Positions 35,379 through 44,187 of a DNA stretch of 64,000 nt are shown one piece after another. A program made the translations under genes and the position numbers. Under the pieces are notes generated by a model, which had not been told where the DNA came from, ran no database searches, and saw nothing but the letters and a program-made list of their open reading frames with translations. Numbering within the stretch: the first letter of the stretch is position 1; each line of letters starts with the position of its first letter. The DNA comes from Billgrantia antri (GTDB lineage Bacteria; Pseudomonadota; Gammaproteobacteria; Pseudomonadales; Halomonadaceae), in assembly GCF_019430905.1 (NCBI RefSeq), contig NZ_JAHYCA010000003.1:1-64000 (forward strand). Reading direction: 5' to 3'.

Positions 35379-35861
35379 TCAGCTCGGCAATTCTGGGTCA
35401 GGCAAGCAACAGGGGGAGTCCGTACACGCTCGCTGCGCACGCCGACGCTCACCCGCCTCGACCATGAGCTCTGCGCTCAGGCGGTCGTGGAGTGCGGCGG
35501 CATCGAGCCCCACCGCCCCTTCCCGCGGCGTCACCCCGTAGCGCCGCAGGTCGCGTATGCGGTCACGCCCGACCCGCAGTAGCTCCACGACACGGGAGAG
35601 CGAAGGCTGCTCGGAGCGAAAGCGAATACGGTGGCGTTTCAGCTGCGCCTCGAGGCAGGCTGCGTCGTCGACCCGCAGGTAGCGGCCGGCCACGCGTTCA
35701 CGCAGGCCATCCAGCTCTGTCATGCGATGGTCGCGCTGTTCGGCGGACAACGCCATCCATTCGCCGATCTCGTCGTCGGTGCGCTGACAGCCCCGGCACA
35801 CCGGGTCCCCCAGCGTCGTCGAACAGAGCCCCACGCAGGGCGAGGCGATACGCGCGCACAT
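35379..35861 (-). CDS. DUF1289-domain protein
   Basis: A 160-residue protein. The first 55 residues are a classical DUF1289 unit: SPCVGLCSTTLGDPVCRGCQRTDDEIGEWM with four Cys, followed by LSAEQRD. Isolated DUF1289 proteins are about 60-80 residues. The remainder here (60-160) is Arg-rich and helical with unknown role, although it may simply be the longer form found in related halophiles. It is the first gene of DUF1289-miaE-regulator. Confidence 0.82.
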   Translation of the reverse strand: MCARIASPCVGLCSTTLGDPVCRGCQRTDDEIGEWMALSAEQRDHRMTELDGLRERVAGRYLRVDDAACLEAQLKRHRIRFRSEQPSLSRVVELLRVGRDRIRDLRRYGVTPREGAVGLDAAALHDRLSAELMVEAGERRRAQRACTDSPCCLPDPELPS

Positions 35862-35979
35862 CTACCCGTCCCCTAATCGTTTAACCCGCCCATGGTAACG
35901 CGCCCTGCTCCGGGTGGCACCCTGTAGTTCAGCAGACATTGCGACGACCAAAGTCTAGCCCCGCGCCAGGAGGGCCAAC

Positions 35980-36008
35980 TTAACATTGTCGACAGTTTGC
36001 CGTAGAAT
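35980..36008 (+). promoter_or_regulatory. Sigma-70 promoter for acnB
   Basis: TTAACA (35980-35985), a 17-base spacer and TAGAAT (36003-36008) fit a housekeeping promoter. The transcript would start near 36015, leaving a leader of about 100 bases before the GTG start of acnB. Confidence 0.55.
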
Positions 36009-36115
36009 CGCGCCACCCAGTGACTACGGTTGTTTTCCCGCCAGGGCGGCCATTTCGCCGATGCTCGTCGCCGTACCGAACCGCCTTGGGCAACACACCA
36101 GATGAGGGCCCCAAC

Positions 36116-38719
36116 GTGCTTGAAGCCTATCGCCAACATGTCGAAGAACGCGCCGTCGAGGGCGTCCCGCCGAAGCCCCTGAATGCCGAGCAGGCTGCTG
36201 CGCTGGTCGAACTGCTGAAGAACCCGCCCGCTGGCGAAGAAGAGTTCATTCTCGACCTGCTCACCAACCGCGTTCCCCCCGGCGTCGACGAGGCTGCCTA
36301 CGTCAAGGCCGGCTTCCTCACCGCCATCGCCAAGGGCGAGGCCGAGTCGCCGCTGGTCGACAAGGTGCACGCCGTCAAGCTGCTGGGGACCATGCAGGGC
36401 GGCTACAATATCGCCACCTTAGTCGAGCTGCTGGACGACGCCGGGCTGGCCAAGGAGGCCGGTGAACAGCTCAAGCACACCCTGCTGATGTTCGACGCCT
36501 TCCACGATGTGGAAGAGCGCGCCAAGGCCGGCAATGCCGTGGCCAAGGATGTTCTGCAATCCTGGGCCGACGCCGAATGGTTCCTGTCCAAGCCGGCGCT
36601 GGCCGAGAAGATCACCCTGACGGTGTTCAAGGTACCGGGCGAGACCAACACCGACGACCTCTCTCCGGCCCCCGATGCCTGGTCGCGCCCCGACATTCCG
36701 CTGCATGCCAATGCCATGCTCAAGAACGAGCGCGAAGGCATCGAGCCTGAAGTCCCCGGCACCAAGGGCCCGCTGGCCCAGATCGAAGCGGTGAAGGCCA
36801 AGGGCTTCCCGGTCGCCTACGTCGGCGACGTGGTCGGCACCGGCTCCTCGCGCAAGTCGGCCACCAACTCCGTGCTGTGGTTCTTCGGCGACGACATTCC
36901 AAACGTGCCCAACAAGCGCGCCGGCGGCTTCTGCTTCGGCGGCAAGATCGCCCCGATCTTCTTCAACACCATGGAAGACGCCGGCGCCCTGCCCGTCGAG
37001 ATGGACGTTTCCAAGCTCGAGATGGGCGACGTGATCGACGTCTACCCCTATGAAGGCAAGGTGTGCAAGCACGGCACCGATGAGGTGGTCTCGACCTTCG
37101 AGCTCAAGACCCAGGTGATTCTCGACGAGGTACGCGCCGGCGGCCGTATCCCGCTGATCATCGGCCGCGGCCTGACCGGCAAGGCGCGCGAGGCACTGGG
37201 CCTGCCCCAGTCCGACGTGTTCCGCCTGCCCGAGCAGCCCAAGGACACCGGCAAGGGCTTCACCCTGGCGCAGAAGATGGTGGGCAAGGCCTGCGGCATG
37301 GAGGGCGTGCGTCCGGGCATGTACTGCGAGCCGAAGATGACCACCGTGGGCTCCCAGGACACCACCGGCCCGATGACCCGCGACGAGCTCAAGGATCTCG
37401 CCTGCCTCGGCTTCCAGGCCGACCTGGTGATGCAGTCCTTCTGTCACACCGCCGCCTACCCGAAGCCGGTCGACGTGGAGACTCACCACACCCTGCCCGA
37501 CTTCATCATGAACCGCGGCGGCGTTTCGCTGCGCCCGGGCGACGGCATCATCCACAGCTGGCTCAACCGCATGCTGCTGCCCGACACCGTGGGCACCGGC
37601 GGCGACTCCCACACGCGCTTCCCGCTGGGCATCTCGTTCCCGGCCGGCTCGGGCCTGGTCGCCTTCGCCGCCGCCACCGGCGTGATGCCGCTGGACATGC
37701 CGGAATCGGTGCTGGTGCGCTTCAAGGGCAAGCGTCAGCCCGGCGTCACCCTGCGTGACCTGGTCCATGCGATCCCCTACTACGCCATCAAGCAGGGGCT
37801 GCTGACCGTCGAGAAATCGGGCAAGAAGAATGCCTTCTCCGGCCGCGTGCTGGAGATCGAAGGTCTCGAGGACCTCACCGTCGAGCAGGCCTTCGAACTT
37901 TCCGACGCCTCCGCCGAGCGCAGTGCTGCGGGCTGTACCATCACGCTGTCCGAGGAGAGCGTCACCGAGTACCTGAAGTCCAACATCACCCTGCTCAAGT
38001 GGATGATCGCCAACGGTTATGGCGACAAGCGCACCATCGAGCGCCGCATCCTGGCCATGGAAGAGTGGCTGGCCAACCCGAGCCTGATGCGCGCCGACAA
38101 GGACGCCGAGTACGCCGAGGTCATCGAGATCGACCTCGCCGAGCTCAAGGAGCCGGTACTGTGCGCCCCGAACGACCCGGACGACGCCCGCCTGCTCTCC
38201 GACGTGGCTGGCGAGAAGATCGACGAGGTCTTCATCGGCTCATGCATGACCAACATTGGCCACTTCCGCGCCGCCGGCAAGCTGCTCGAGAAGCAGCCCG
38301 CCGGCAGCCTGAAGACCCGCCTGTGGCTGGCACCGCCGACCAAGATGGACCAGCACCAGCTCACCGAAGAGGGATACTACGGTATCTACGGTCGCGCCGG
38401 CGCACGCATGGAAATGCCGGGTTGCTCGCTGTGCATGGGTAACCAGGCCCGTGTCGCCGCCAAGAGCACCGTGGTCTCCACCTCGACCCGCAACTTCCCC
38501 AACCGCCTGGGCGACGGCGCCAACGTATATCTGGCGTCGGCCGAACTGGCCGCGGTAGCCGCGGTTGAGGGTCGCCTGCCGACCGTCGAGGAGTACCGGC
38601 AATACATGGGCGAATTCGACGCCATGGCCGGCGAGATCTATCGTTACATGAACTTCCACGAGATCGAGGAGTATCAGAACGCCGCTTCCAACGTGATTCC
38701 GGTCGCTCAGGAAGCCTGA
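36116..38719 (+). CDS. acnB: AcnB: bifunctional aconitate hydratase B / 2-methylisocitrate dehydratase
   Basis: An 867-residue TCA-cycle enzyme that interconverts citrate and isocitrate (E. coli AcnB has 865). I chose the GTG at 36116, preceded by GAGGGCC, because the protein then begins [12 protein letters not shown], matching AcnB homologues end to end; the ATG at 36020 adds 32 unrelated residues. The N-terminal HEAT-like domain (1-160) is distinctive for AcnB. Iron-sulfur ligands are Cys710 (in GSCMTNIGH) and Cys771/Cys774 (CSLCMGNQ). A strong terminator follows. AcnB mRNA is often subject to post-transcriptional control, which the long leader would allow. Confidence 0.96.
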   Translation: MLEAYRQHVEERAVEGVPPKPLNAEQAAALVELLKNPPAGEEEFILDLLTNRVPPGVDEAAYVKAGFLTAIAKGEAESPLVDKVHAVKLLGTMQGGYNIATLVELLDDAGLAKEAGEQLKHTLLMFDAFHDVEERAKAGNAVAKDVLQSWADAEWFLSKPALAEKITLTVFKVPGETNTDDLSPAPDAWSRPDIPLHANAMLKNEREGIEPEVPGTKGPLAQIEAVKAKGFPVAYVGDVVGTGSSRKSATNSVLWFFGDDIPNVPNKRAGGFCFGGKIAPIFFNTMEDAGALPVEMDVSKLEMGDVIDVYPYEGKVCKHGTDEVVSTFELKTQVILDEVRAGGRIPLIIGRGLTGKAREALGLPQSDVFRLPEQPKDTGKGFTLAQKMVGKACGMEGVRPGMYCEPKMTTVGSQDTTGPMTRDELKDLACLGFQADLVMQSFCHTAAYPKPVDVETHHTLPDFIMNRGGVSLRPGDGIIHSWLNRMLLPDTVGTGGDSHTRFPLGISFPAGSGLVAFAAATGVMPLDMPESVLVRFKGKRQPGVTLRDLVHAIPYYAIKQGLLTVEKSGKKNAFSGRVLEIEGLEDLTVEQAFELSDASAERSAAGCTITLSEESVTEYLKSNITLLKWMIANGYGDKRTIERRILAMEEWLANPSLMRADKDAEYAEVIEIDLAELKEPVLCAPNDPDDARLLSDVAGEKIDEVFIGSCMTNIGHFRAAGKLLEKQPAGSLKTRLWLAPPTKMDQHQLTEEGYYGIYGRAGARMEMPGCSLCMGNQARVAAKSTVVSTSTRNFPNRLGDGANVYLASAELAAVAAVEGRLPTVEEYRQYMGEFDAMAGEIYRYMNFHEIEEYQNAASNVIPVAQEA

Positions 38720-38805
38720 TACCTCGAATTCCGATAGCATCAGGTTCGACTCCGATGCTCGCAACATCGATGGCACCTTGCAAAAGATGCCGGAGCCGAT
38801 GAACG

Positions 38806-38834
38806 AAGCGCCCTCCCACGAGGGCGCTTTTTTT
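38806..38834 (+). terminator. Strong rho-independent terminator after acnB
   Basis: Stem AAGCGCCCT / AGGGCGCTT with a 6-base loop runs directly into a T-run (38828-38834). Confidence 0.9.
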
Positions 38835-39028
38835 ATAAGTCACTGTATTGCCTTACCTTCATGTCGCCGTGAGGCGACGCTTCGCTACGTTTTTTTACCT
38901 ACCTCGCCTTGTGAGCCGTTTCCTGCGAGTCTAACTTTAAGGAGCCTCTGTGCGCTGGCGGCCTGAAGTCGTCCGGGCACGAGAATGAAGAGGGATTCGA
39001 GGCCAAGGGACATTCAAGGAGTCAGAAC
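38835..39028 (+). promoter_or_regulatory. Intergenic region and likely promoter of the outer-membrane protein gene
   Basis: It holds a small hairpin, GTCGCC-GTGA-GGCGAC, at 38863-38878 with a T7 run 11 bases later. A candidate promoter follows: TTGTGA (38909-38914), 17 bases, TAACTT (38932-38937). AAGGAG lies 8 bases before the next ATG. With 38720-38834 this is a 309-base gap without a gene. Confidence 0.45.
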
Positions 39029-39637
39029 ATGTCGAAGAGAACGCTCCTCACCGTAACACTCGCCTCCACCACGCTGCTTTTTGCCACTGGGGCACAAGCC
39101 CAGGCCAACGCACCGCACGAGCGCTATGCCTACCTGGGCCTCGGTACCGGTTTCAGTTCGCTGGAGAACGACCGCGACGACGTGGACAACTTCATCGAGA
39201 GCGGCAGCAGCGATTTCGATCTCGACGATGACGACAACGTCTGGAAGGGCTTCGCCGGTTACCAGTTCAACCGCTACCTGGCCGCCGAGGCCTTCTACGC
39301 CGACCTCGGCCGTGTGCGCCTGCGTGGCACCGATGGCGCCAACTCTGACCTGGAGTCCACCGCCTACGGCGCCAGCCTGATCGGCCAGTTTCCGATCACG
39401 AGCTGGTTCACACCTTTCGCCAAGGTCGGGGCTGCCAGTTGGGAGACCGATGTCGACGGCAACCTGGGCGACACCAGCGTCGATCTCGAAGACAACGACG
39501 GCTTCGACCCGGTCTACGGCCTCGGTGCCCAATTCAACCTCAATCCGGTGCTGATCCGTGCCGAGTACGAGCGCTACGACTTCGACAGCGACTACACTCT
39601 CGACACCTTTACCGCTTCGGTCGGGCTTCGTTTCTAG
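39029..39637 (+). CDS. Outer-membrane beta-barrel porin-family protein
   Basis: A 202-residue exported protein with a signal peptide (residues 1-25, cleavage after GAQA). The mature part reads as an eight-stranded barrel of the OmpA/opacity type: YAYLGLGTGFSSLEND, a very acidic loop (SSDFDLDDDDN near 65), VWKGFAGYQFNRYLAAEAFYADLG, and so on. It ends in FTASVGLRF, with the terminal Phe needed for barrel insertion. No peptidoglycan-binding domain follows. The strongly acidic loops fit a halophile. Role unknown. Confidence 0.85.
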   Translation: MSKRTLLTVTLASTTLLFATGAQAQANAPHERYAYLGLGTGFSSLENDRDDVDNFIESGSSDFDLDDDDNVWKGFAGYQFNRYLAAEAFYADLGRVRLRGTDGANSDLESTAYGASLIGQFPITSWFTPFAKVGAASWETDVDGNLGDTSVDLEDNDGFDPVYGLGAQFNLNPVLIRAEYERYDFDSDYTLDTFTASVGLRF

Positions 39638-39657
39638 TTCCGCTGCCCCGCTTCACC

Positions 39658-39686
39658 CACGCCACCGTGCCACCGCCGGTGGCGTG
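39658..39686 (+). terminator. Hairpin after the outer-membrane protein gene
   Basis: Nine-base stem CACGCCACC / GGTGGCGTG with an 11-base loop starts 20 bases after the stop. There is no T-run, so termination is only possible, not shown. Confidence 0.35.
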
Positions 39687-39770
39687 CCCGCCTGCGACGA
39701 ATCGACGAAGGCCTGAGCGCACGAACCATGGCATCATCCCGACCAACATTTCCCAGGCAAGGAACCTGCA

Positions 39771-40259
39771 ATGAGCGCCATCATTACACCGGACATCTGC
39801 GACGCCCATCCTGAAGTCCAGGTTCTCGACCCGATCTTCATCAACTTCGGCGGGCGCGATGCCTTCTGCGGTCCGATACGCACCGTCAAGTGCTTCGAGG
39901 ACAACTCGCTGGTCAAGCAGGCCGTCGGCGAACCTGGAGAAGGTGCGGTGCTGGTGGTCGACGCCGGCGGCTCCCAGCGCTGCGCCATGCTCGGCGACAT
40001 GCTGGCCGAGCAGGCCGTCGAGAACGGCTGGTCTGGTGTCGTCATGTATGGTTGCGTGCGCGACGTCGACGTCCTGGCCGAGACCGATCTGGGCGTTCAG
40101 GCCCTCGGTGCCCATCCCCGCAAGAGCGAAAAACGCGGTGAAGGCAGCCGCGACATACCAGTCACGTTTGCCGGCGCTACCCTGCGTCCGGGGCAGTGGC
40201 TGTATGCCGACAACAATGGCATCGTGGTGGCCGAAGAGCGCCTGCCTCTCGACGCTTGA
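39771..40259 (+). CDS. rraA: RraA: regulator of ribonuclease E activity
   Basis: A 162-residue RraA-fold protein. E. coli RraA (161 residues) binds RNase E and inhibits it. Seen here are [22 protein letters not shown] near residue 24, [19 protein letters not shown] near 62 and [17 protein letters not shown] near 85. Some family members are aldolases or demethylmenaquinone-related in older annotation, but the length and neighbourhood fit true RraA. The ATG follows AAGGAA. Confidence 0.88.
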   Translation: MSAIITPDICDAHPEVQVLDPIFINFGGRDAFCGPIRTVKCFEDNSLVKQAVGEPGEGAVLVVDAGGSQRCAMLGDMLAEQAVENGWSGVVMYGCVRDVDVLAETDLGVQALGAHPRKSEKRGEGSRDIPVTFAGATLRPGQWLYADNNGIVVAEERLPLDA

Positions 40260-40262
40260 TGC

Positions 40263-40285
40263 CAAGCGCCGCGTGGCGGCGCTTG
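40263..40285 (+). terminator. Hairpin after rraA
   Basis: Stem AAGCGCCGC / GCGGCGCTT with a GTG loop, 4 bases after the stop. It has no T-run, but the placement is typical. Confidence 0.5.
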
Positions 40286-40347
40286 TCCATTCGCCAGCGG
40301 CGGTGCCACGCTTGTGGCAAGCACTCTGACCGGGAGCCTCCGTATCG

Positions 40348-42219
40348 ATGACGTCACTAGGCGTGGATCTCCTTCGCAGCCTGCGAGAGCACCTGCGTCC
40401 GCTGGTGGCGTACCATCTCTTCTTCACCCTGCTGGCCTCGAGCCTGCTGCTGCCGGGCGTGGCCTGGACGCTGACCAGCCTGCTCAGGCGATTCGACCGA
40501 ACGGTCGTGACCAATGCCGCGCTACTCGATCTGCTGTTCAGCGCAGGGGGCATACTCTGGCTACTGGCGGCCATCGGTCTGACGTTCCTGGTGCTCTACC
40601 TGCAACAGGCCGGGATGATCCTGGTGGCGGTGAAGCGTCGCGACAATCACTACCAACTGGCCTTCATCGCGCTGTGGCAAACTCTGCGCCGCCTCCCCGT
40701 GCTAGCCGGCCTGGTGGTGCTGCAAGTGGGCACGCACCTGCTGCTGCTGATTCCCGTCGCGCTGCTGCTCGGCTGGCTATACGAGATTGTCATCGGCGGG
40801 GTCGACCCCTATTTCGTGCTGCGCATGCGACCGCCCGCATTATGGCTCTTCCTGGCTGGTGCCATACCTCTGTCTCTCGCCTGGGCGCTCATCGCGGGCT
40901 GGCTCTACGTCCGCTGGATCCTGGCACTGCCGACTGCGATGCTGGAGAACCTGTCGCCTCTCGCCGCCCTGCAGCGCAGCCGTGAACTGACCCGCGGCCA
41001 TCGGGGCAAGGTCGCGTTGGTGGTGATCTCCATGCTCTTGGTGATCGTCGCCCTGCCGTTCATGACCAGCTCAATCTTCGATCATGTCTTCACCCCCCTA
41101 CTGTGGTGGCTACCGGAACGCAATGCGGTGCTGATTCCGGCCATGCTGGCGTACGCCACGGGCTACGTGCTGGCCACCTTGGCAATCACCTTCGTCGGTA
41201 TCGCGGCGAATGCGCTGCTCTCGGCCTGCCTTTACTTGCGCCTGGCCCACCGTGAGCCTCGCCCCGCCCCACCACCACCCGATGCCCACCCCGGCCGGCT
41301 CGCCTGGGGCGTGGAGTTGGCCGTGGTGCTGTTCGCCCTGGTTCAGGCCTGGTGGATCGTCAACAGCTTCGAACTTCGCGACAATGTGGCCATCATTGCA
41401 CATCGTGGCAGTTCGGCAGCCGCTCCCGAAAACACGCTTTCGGCAATCGAGCAGGCAAGCGCGGATCGCGCCCACTACGTGGAAGTGGATGTGCGCCTGA
41501 CGGCCGATGGGGAGGCGGTGCTTTACCACGACCGTAGCCTGCAGCGTCTGACCGGCGACTCACGCCTCCTGCACGAAATGTCCCTCGAGGCGCTGCGGCG
41601 ATTCGATGTCGGCAGTTGGTTCGGCGACGCTTACGTCGGAGAACGTGTTCCGACCCTCGACGAAGCTTTCGCCGCGGTACGCGGCAAGAGCGCCCTGATG
41701 ATCGACATGAAACCGGAACCGGGGGAAGAAGCCGCTCTGGTGAAGGCCGTACTCGAGTCACTGCGGCGGGAAACCGAAGCGCGCCGCGAGTGCTTGTCTC
41801 ATGTGTCGCCAGCACAAGCCGCCCGTTGCGGCAGCCCCGACGTCAGCGGAGAGACGAGGCTGGCGGTGATGTCGACCAATGTACTGGACATGATCAAGGA
41901 ACAGGAGCCGGATCTCCGCGTGACCCTGCTGGCACAGCTGGTCATGCCGGGGACTCTCGATCGACGCGGTTTCGATGCTCTGGGGCTACGCCATAACCGC
42001 ATCACCGAGAACGAGATCCGGCTGGCGCGTGAGCTGGGTTACGAAGTGCATGCCTGGACAGTCAACGACCGAGCGCGCATGTCGCAGATGATCGATCTCG
42101 GCGTCGATGCCATCATCACCGACCACCCGGAACGCCTCGCGGAACTCATCCGCGATCGTCGAGAGCTGAGCGACGGGGCGATTCTGCTGGTGAAGCTGCG
42201 CAACTGGCTGCGACGTTGA
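40348..42219 (+). CDS. Membrane-anchored glycerophosphodiester phosphodiesterase
   Basis: A 623-residue two-part protein. Residues 1-335 form a membrane domain of about seven hydrophobic segments (the GPDPase membrane domain family). Residues 347-600 are a GDPD catalytic domain with IIAHRGSSAAAPENTLSAI near 348, EVDVRLTADGEAVLYHD near 376 and DMKPEPGEE near 453. The general acid/base His pair (HRG and YHD) and the metal-binding Glu/Asp are present. It should cleave glycerophosphodiesters to glycerol-3-phosphate and alcohol at the membrane. GGGAG lies 11 bases before the ATG. Between residues about 475 and 510 there is a small Cys-containing insert. Confidence 0.9.
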   Translation: MTSLGVDLLRSLREHLRPLVAYHLFFTLLASSLLLPGVAWTLTSLLRRFDRTVVTNAALLDLLFSAGGILWLLAAIGLTFLVLYLQQAGMILVAVKRRDNHYQLAFIALWQTLRRLPVLAGLVVLQVGTHLLLLIPVALLLGWLYEIVIGGVDPYFVLRMRPPALWLFLAGAIPLSLAWALIAGWLYVRWILALPTAMLENLSPLAALQRSRELTRGHRGKVALVVISMLLVIVALPFMTSSIFDHVFTPLLWWLPERNAVLIPAMLAYATGYVLATLAITFVGIAANALLSACLYLRLAHREPRPAPPPPDAHPGRLAWGVELAVVLFALVQAWWIVNSFELRDNVAIIAHRGSSAAAPENTLSAIEQASADRAHYVEVDVRLTADGEAVLYHDRSLQRLTGDSRLLHEMSLEALRRFDVGSWFGDAYVGERVPTLDEAFAAVRGKSALMIDMKPEPGEEAALVKAVLESLRRETEARRECLSHVSPAQAARCGSPDVSGETRLAVMSTNVLDMIKEQEPDLRVTLLAQLVMPGTLDRRGFDALGLRHNRITENEIRLARELGYEVHAWTVNDRARMSQMIDLGVDAIITDHPERLAELIRDRRELSDGAILLVKLRNWLRR

Positions 42220-42252
42220 ACGGTGGCGCCCAGGGGGCGCCACCAAGTCTCG

Positions 42253-44082
42253 TCAGTCGCCCATCACCACGCCTTCACGACGTGGATCAGCCCCCCCAAA
42301 GAAGCCCTCCTCGGTGCGCTGAATTGCCTGCAAACCGCTGGTCAATTCGCGCTCGCTGGCTTCATGACCCAGTTCATTCAACGTCTCGATCACTTCCGCA
42401 GGAAATCGGCCCTCTTCCAGATAGGCCGGCCCACCCAAGGTGATGGCGTGAGGCAGGTCGAGCGCCTCCTGGGCATCCAGGCCCCAGTCGAGCATGGCCA
42501 CCAGCGCCTTGGCGGTGTAGTGAATGATCGCCGCCCCACCGGGCGAGCCCAGGCTGGCGATCAGCTCATCGCTTTCGCGGTCGAAGACCAGCGTCGGACT
42601 CATGCTCGAGCGGGGCCGCTTGCCGGCCTCGACCCGATTGGCGATCGGCGAGCCATCGCTATCGAGCGGACGGAACGAAAAGTCGGTGAGCTCGTTGTTG
42701 AGCAGGTAACCGCCCGGCAGCCCGGTGCCGCCATCGGCCATGATGCGAGAGCCGAACGCTGACTCGATGGTCGTGGTCATGGCGACGGCATTGCCTTCCT
42801 CGTCGACGATGCTGATATGACTGGTGCCGTACTCGGGCTGGATGGGTTGAACGGCCCATGCAGTCTCCACCTCGCCAGGATTGCCCGCCTGTGCCCCGTC
42901 GGGCCCCATGCTCTGCTCACCGACCAGCTCGGCGCGCTCGGCCAGGTAGTCCTCGTCGAGCATGCTATTCCAGCTGCCGCCGGGAGGACTGACGAAATCC
43001 GGATCCGCGATGAACTTGTTTCGATCCGCGAATGCCAGCCGTGACGCTTCGAGGAAGCGGTGCAGCCACTCGGTACCGGGCCGATCCTCTTCAAGCGGTT
43101 CTTCTAGATCCGGCAGGTGTTCCATGATGCCCAGTATCTGTATGATGGTCAGGTGCCCCGAGGACGGCGGCGGGAAGCCGCAGACACGATATGCCTGCCA
43201 GTCGGTACACAACGGGTCACGAGCCTTCGCCACGTAGGTGGCCATATCCTCCAGGCTGATTGCCCCCGGTCGGGAGGAATGGCCTTGCACCCGCTGCACG
43301 AGGTCCTCGGCGATTGGTCCGGTATGCAGCGCCTTGCTGCCGTTCTCGGCGATTTCCCGCAGAATCTCGGCAAGTGCCGGATTCTGCAAGCGATGCCCCT
43401 CAGGCAGCGGCTCGCCCTCCTCGGTGTAGTAGAACTCGCTGGCCAGCGGATCGTCGCGCAGCCGCTCTTCGGCGGCCAGGCTGGTATGCAGGCGCGGGCT
43501 GACCTCGAAGCCCTCTTCCGCCAGGGTGATGGCGGGAGCGAAGAGCTCCGCCCAAGGCAACTTGCCATGGTTCTCATGAGCCATCTCGAGCATGCGCACG
43601 GTGCCCGGTACGCCGACCGACAGACCACTGGCTGCCGCTTCCATGAACTCCAGGGGCTCGCCCCCGCCGTTGAGGAAGAGCGATTCGCTGGCGGCACGGG
43701 GGGCGGTCTCGCGGCCATCGTAGGCCTTCACCCCGCTGCCGTCGTAGTGCATCAGAAAGGCACCCCCGCCGATGCCGCTCGACTGGGGCTCCACCAGCGT
43801 GAGCACCATCTGCACGGCGATGGCGGCATCCACGGCGGATCCACCCGCCTTGAGTACCTGATAGCCGGCATCGGTGGCCAGCGGATTGGCGGCTGCCACG
43901 GCAAAGCGCTCGGTGGCCCAGCCGGTTTTTTCTTCGTAGCCGGACGCGGCCTCCGGCTCGATGGCCGGGGCTTCGTATTGAAAGGCCACCTCGGATGTTG
44001 CCAACAGCGGCGTACCCAGCACGCACGCTGAAGCAACGGTAACTAACCAGTATCGACGAAAGGAAACTGATCGGAAGTCCAT
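42253..44082 (-). CDS. ggt: Gamma-glutamyltransferase (Ntn-hydrolase), exported
   Basis: A 609-residue proenzyme that hydrolyses or transfers the gamma-glutamyl group of glutathione in the periplasm. The ATG at 44082 gives a signal peptide (residues 1-29); the longer frame to 44181 has no ribosome site. The large-subunit motif GSAVDAAIAVQMVLTLVEPQ is near 80. The autocleavage/nucleophile Thr is in EYGTSHISIVDEEGNAVAMTT (near 415-435). The second position of the usual TTH triad is Ser here. GGAAIIHYTAK near 515 is also conserved. Possible link to glutathione exported by CydDC is inference. Confidence 0.9.
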   Translation of the reverse strand: MDFRSVSFRRYWLVTVASACVLGTPLLATSEVAFQYEAPAIEPEAASGYEEKTGWATERFAVAAANPLATDAGYQVLKAGGSAVDAAIAVQMVLTLVEPQSSGIGGGAFLMHYDGSGVKAYDGRETAPRAASESLFLNGGGEPLEFMEAAASGLSVGVPGTVRMLEMAHENHGKLPWAELFAPAITLAEEGFEVSPRLHTSLAAEERLRDDPLASEFYYTEEGEPLPEGHRLQNPALAEILREIAENGSKALHTGPIAEDLVQRVQGHSSRPGAISLEDMATYVAKARDPLCTDWQAYRVCGFPPPSSGHLTIIQILGIMEHLPDLEEPLEEDRPGTEWLHRFLEASRLAFADRNKFIADPDFVSPPGGSWNSMLDEDYLAERAELVGEQSMGPDGAQAGNPGEVETAWAVQPIQPEYGTSHISIVDEEGNAVAMTTTIESAFGSRIMADGGTGLPGGYLLNNELTDFSFRPLDSDGSPIANRVEAGKRPRSSMSPTLVFDRESDELIASLGSPGGAAIIHYTAKALVAMLDWGLDAQEALDLPHAITLGGPAYLEEGRFPAEVIETLNELGHEASERELTSGLQAIQRTEEGFFGGADPRREGVVMGD

Positions 44083-44129
44083 GAGCGGGCCCCTCGGTAA
44101 CTCCATGTAAGAGGTGTACAGCATAGGCG

Positions 44130-44163
44130 AAAAAATGCCCGATTGAGAGCCATCAATCGGGCA
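44130..44163 (-). terminator. Rho-independent terminator of ppsA
   Basis: Read on the minus strand, the stem TGCCCGATTGA / TCAATCGGGCA with a 6-base loop is followed directly by T6 (plus strand A6 at 44130-44135), 24 bases beyond the ppsA stop. It separates ppsA from ggt. Confidence 0.88.
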
Positions 44164-44187
44164 AGTTTGTAAATTAAGCAAACTTAG

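Noticed and set aside
38863..38895. A second terminator or a small RNA between acnB and the outer-membrane protein gene
   Set aside because: The 6-bp hairpin is 11 bases from its T-run and no promoter fits between it and the acnB terminator, so a separate RNA is not supported.
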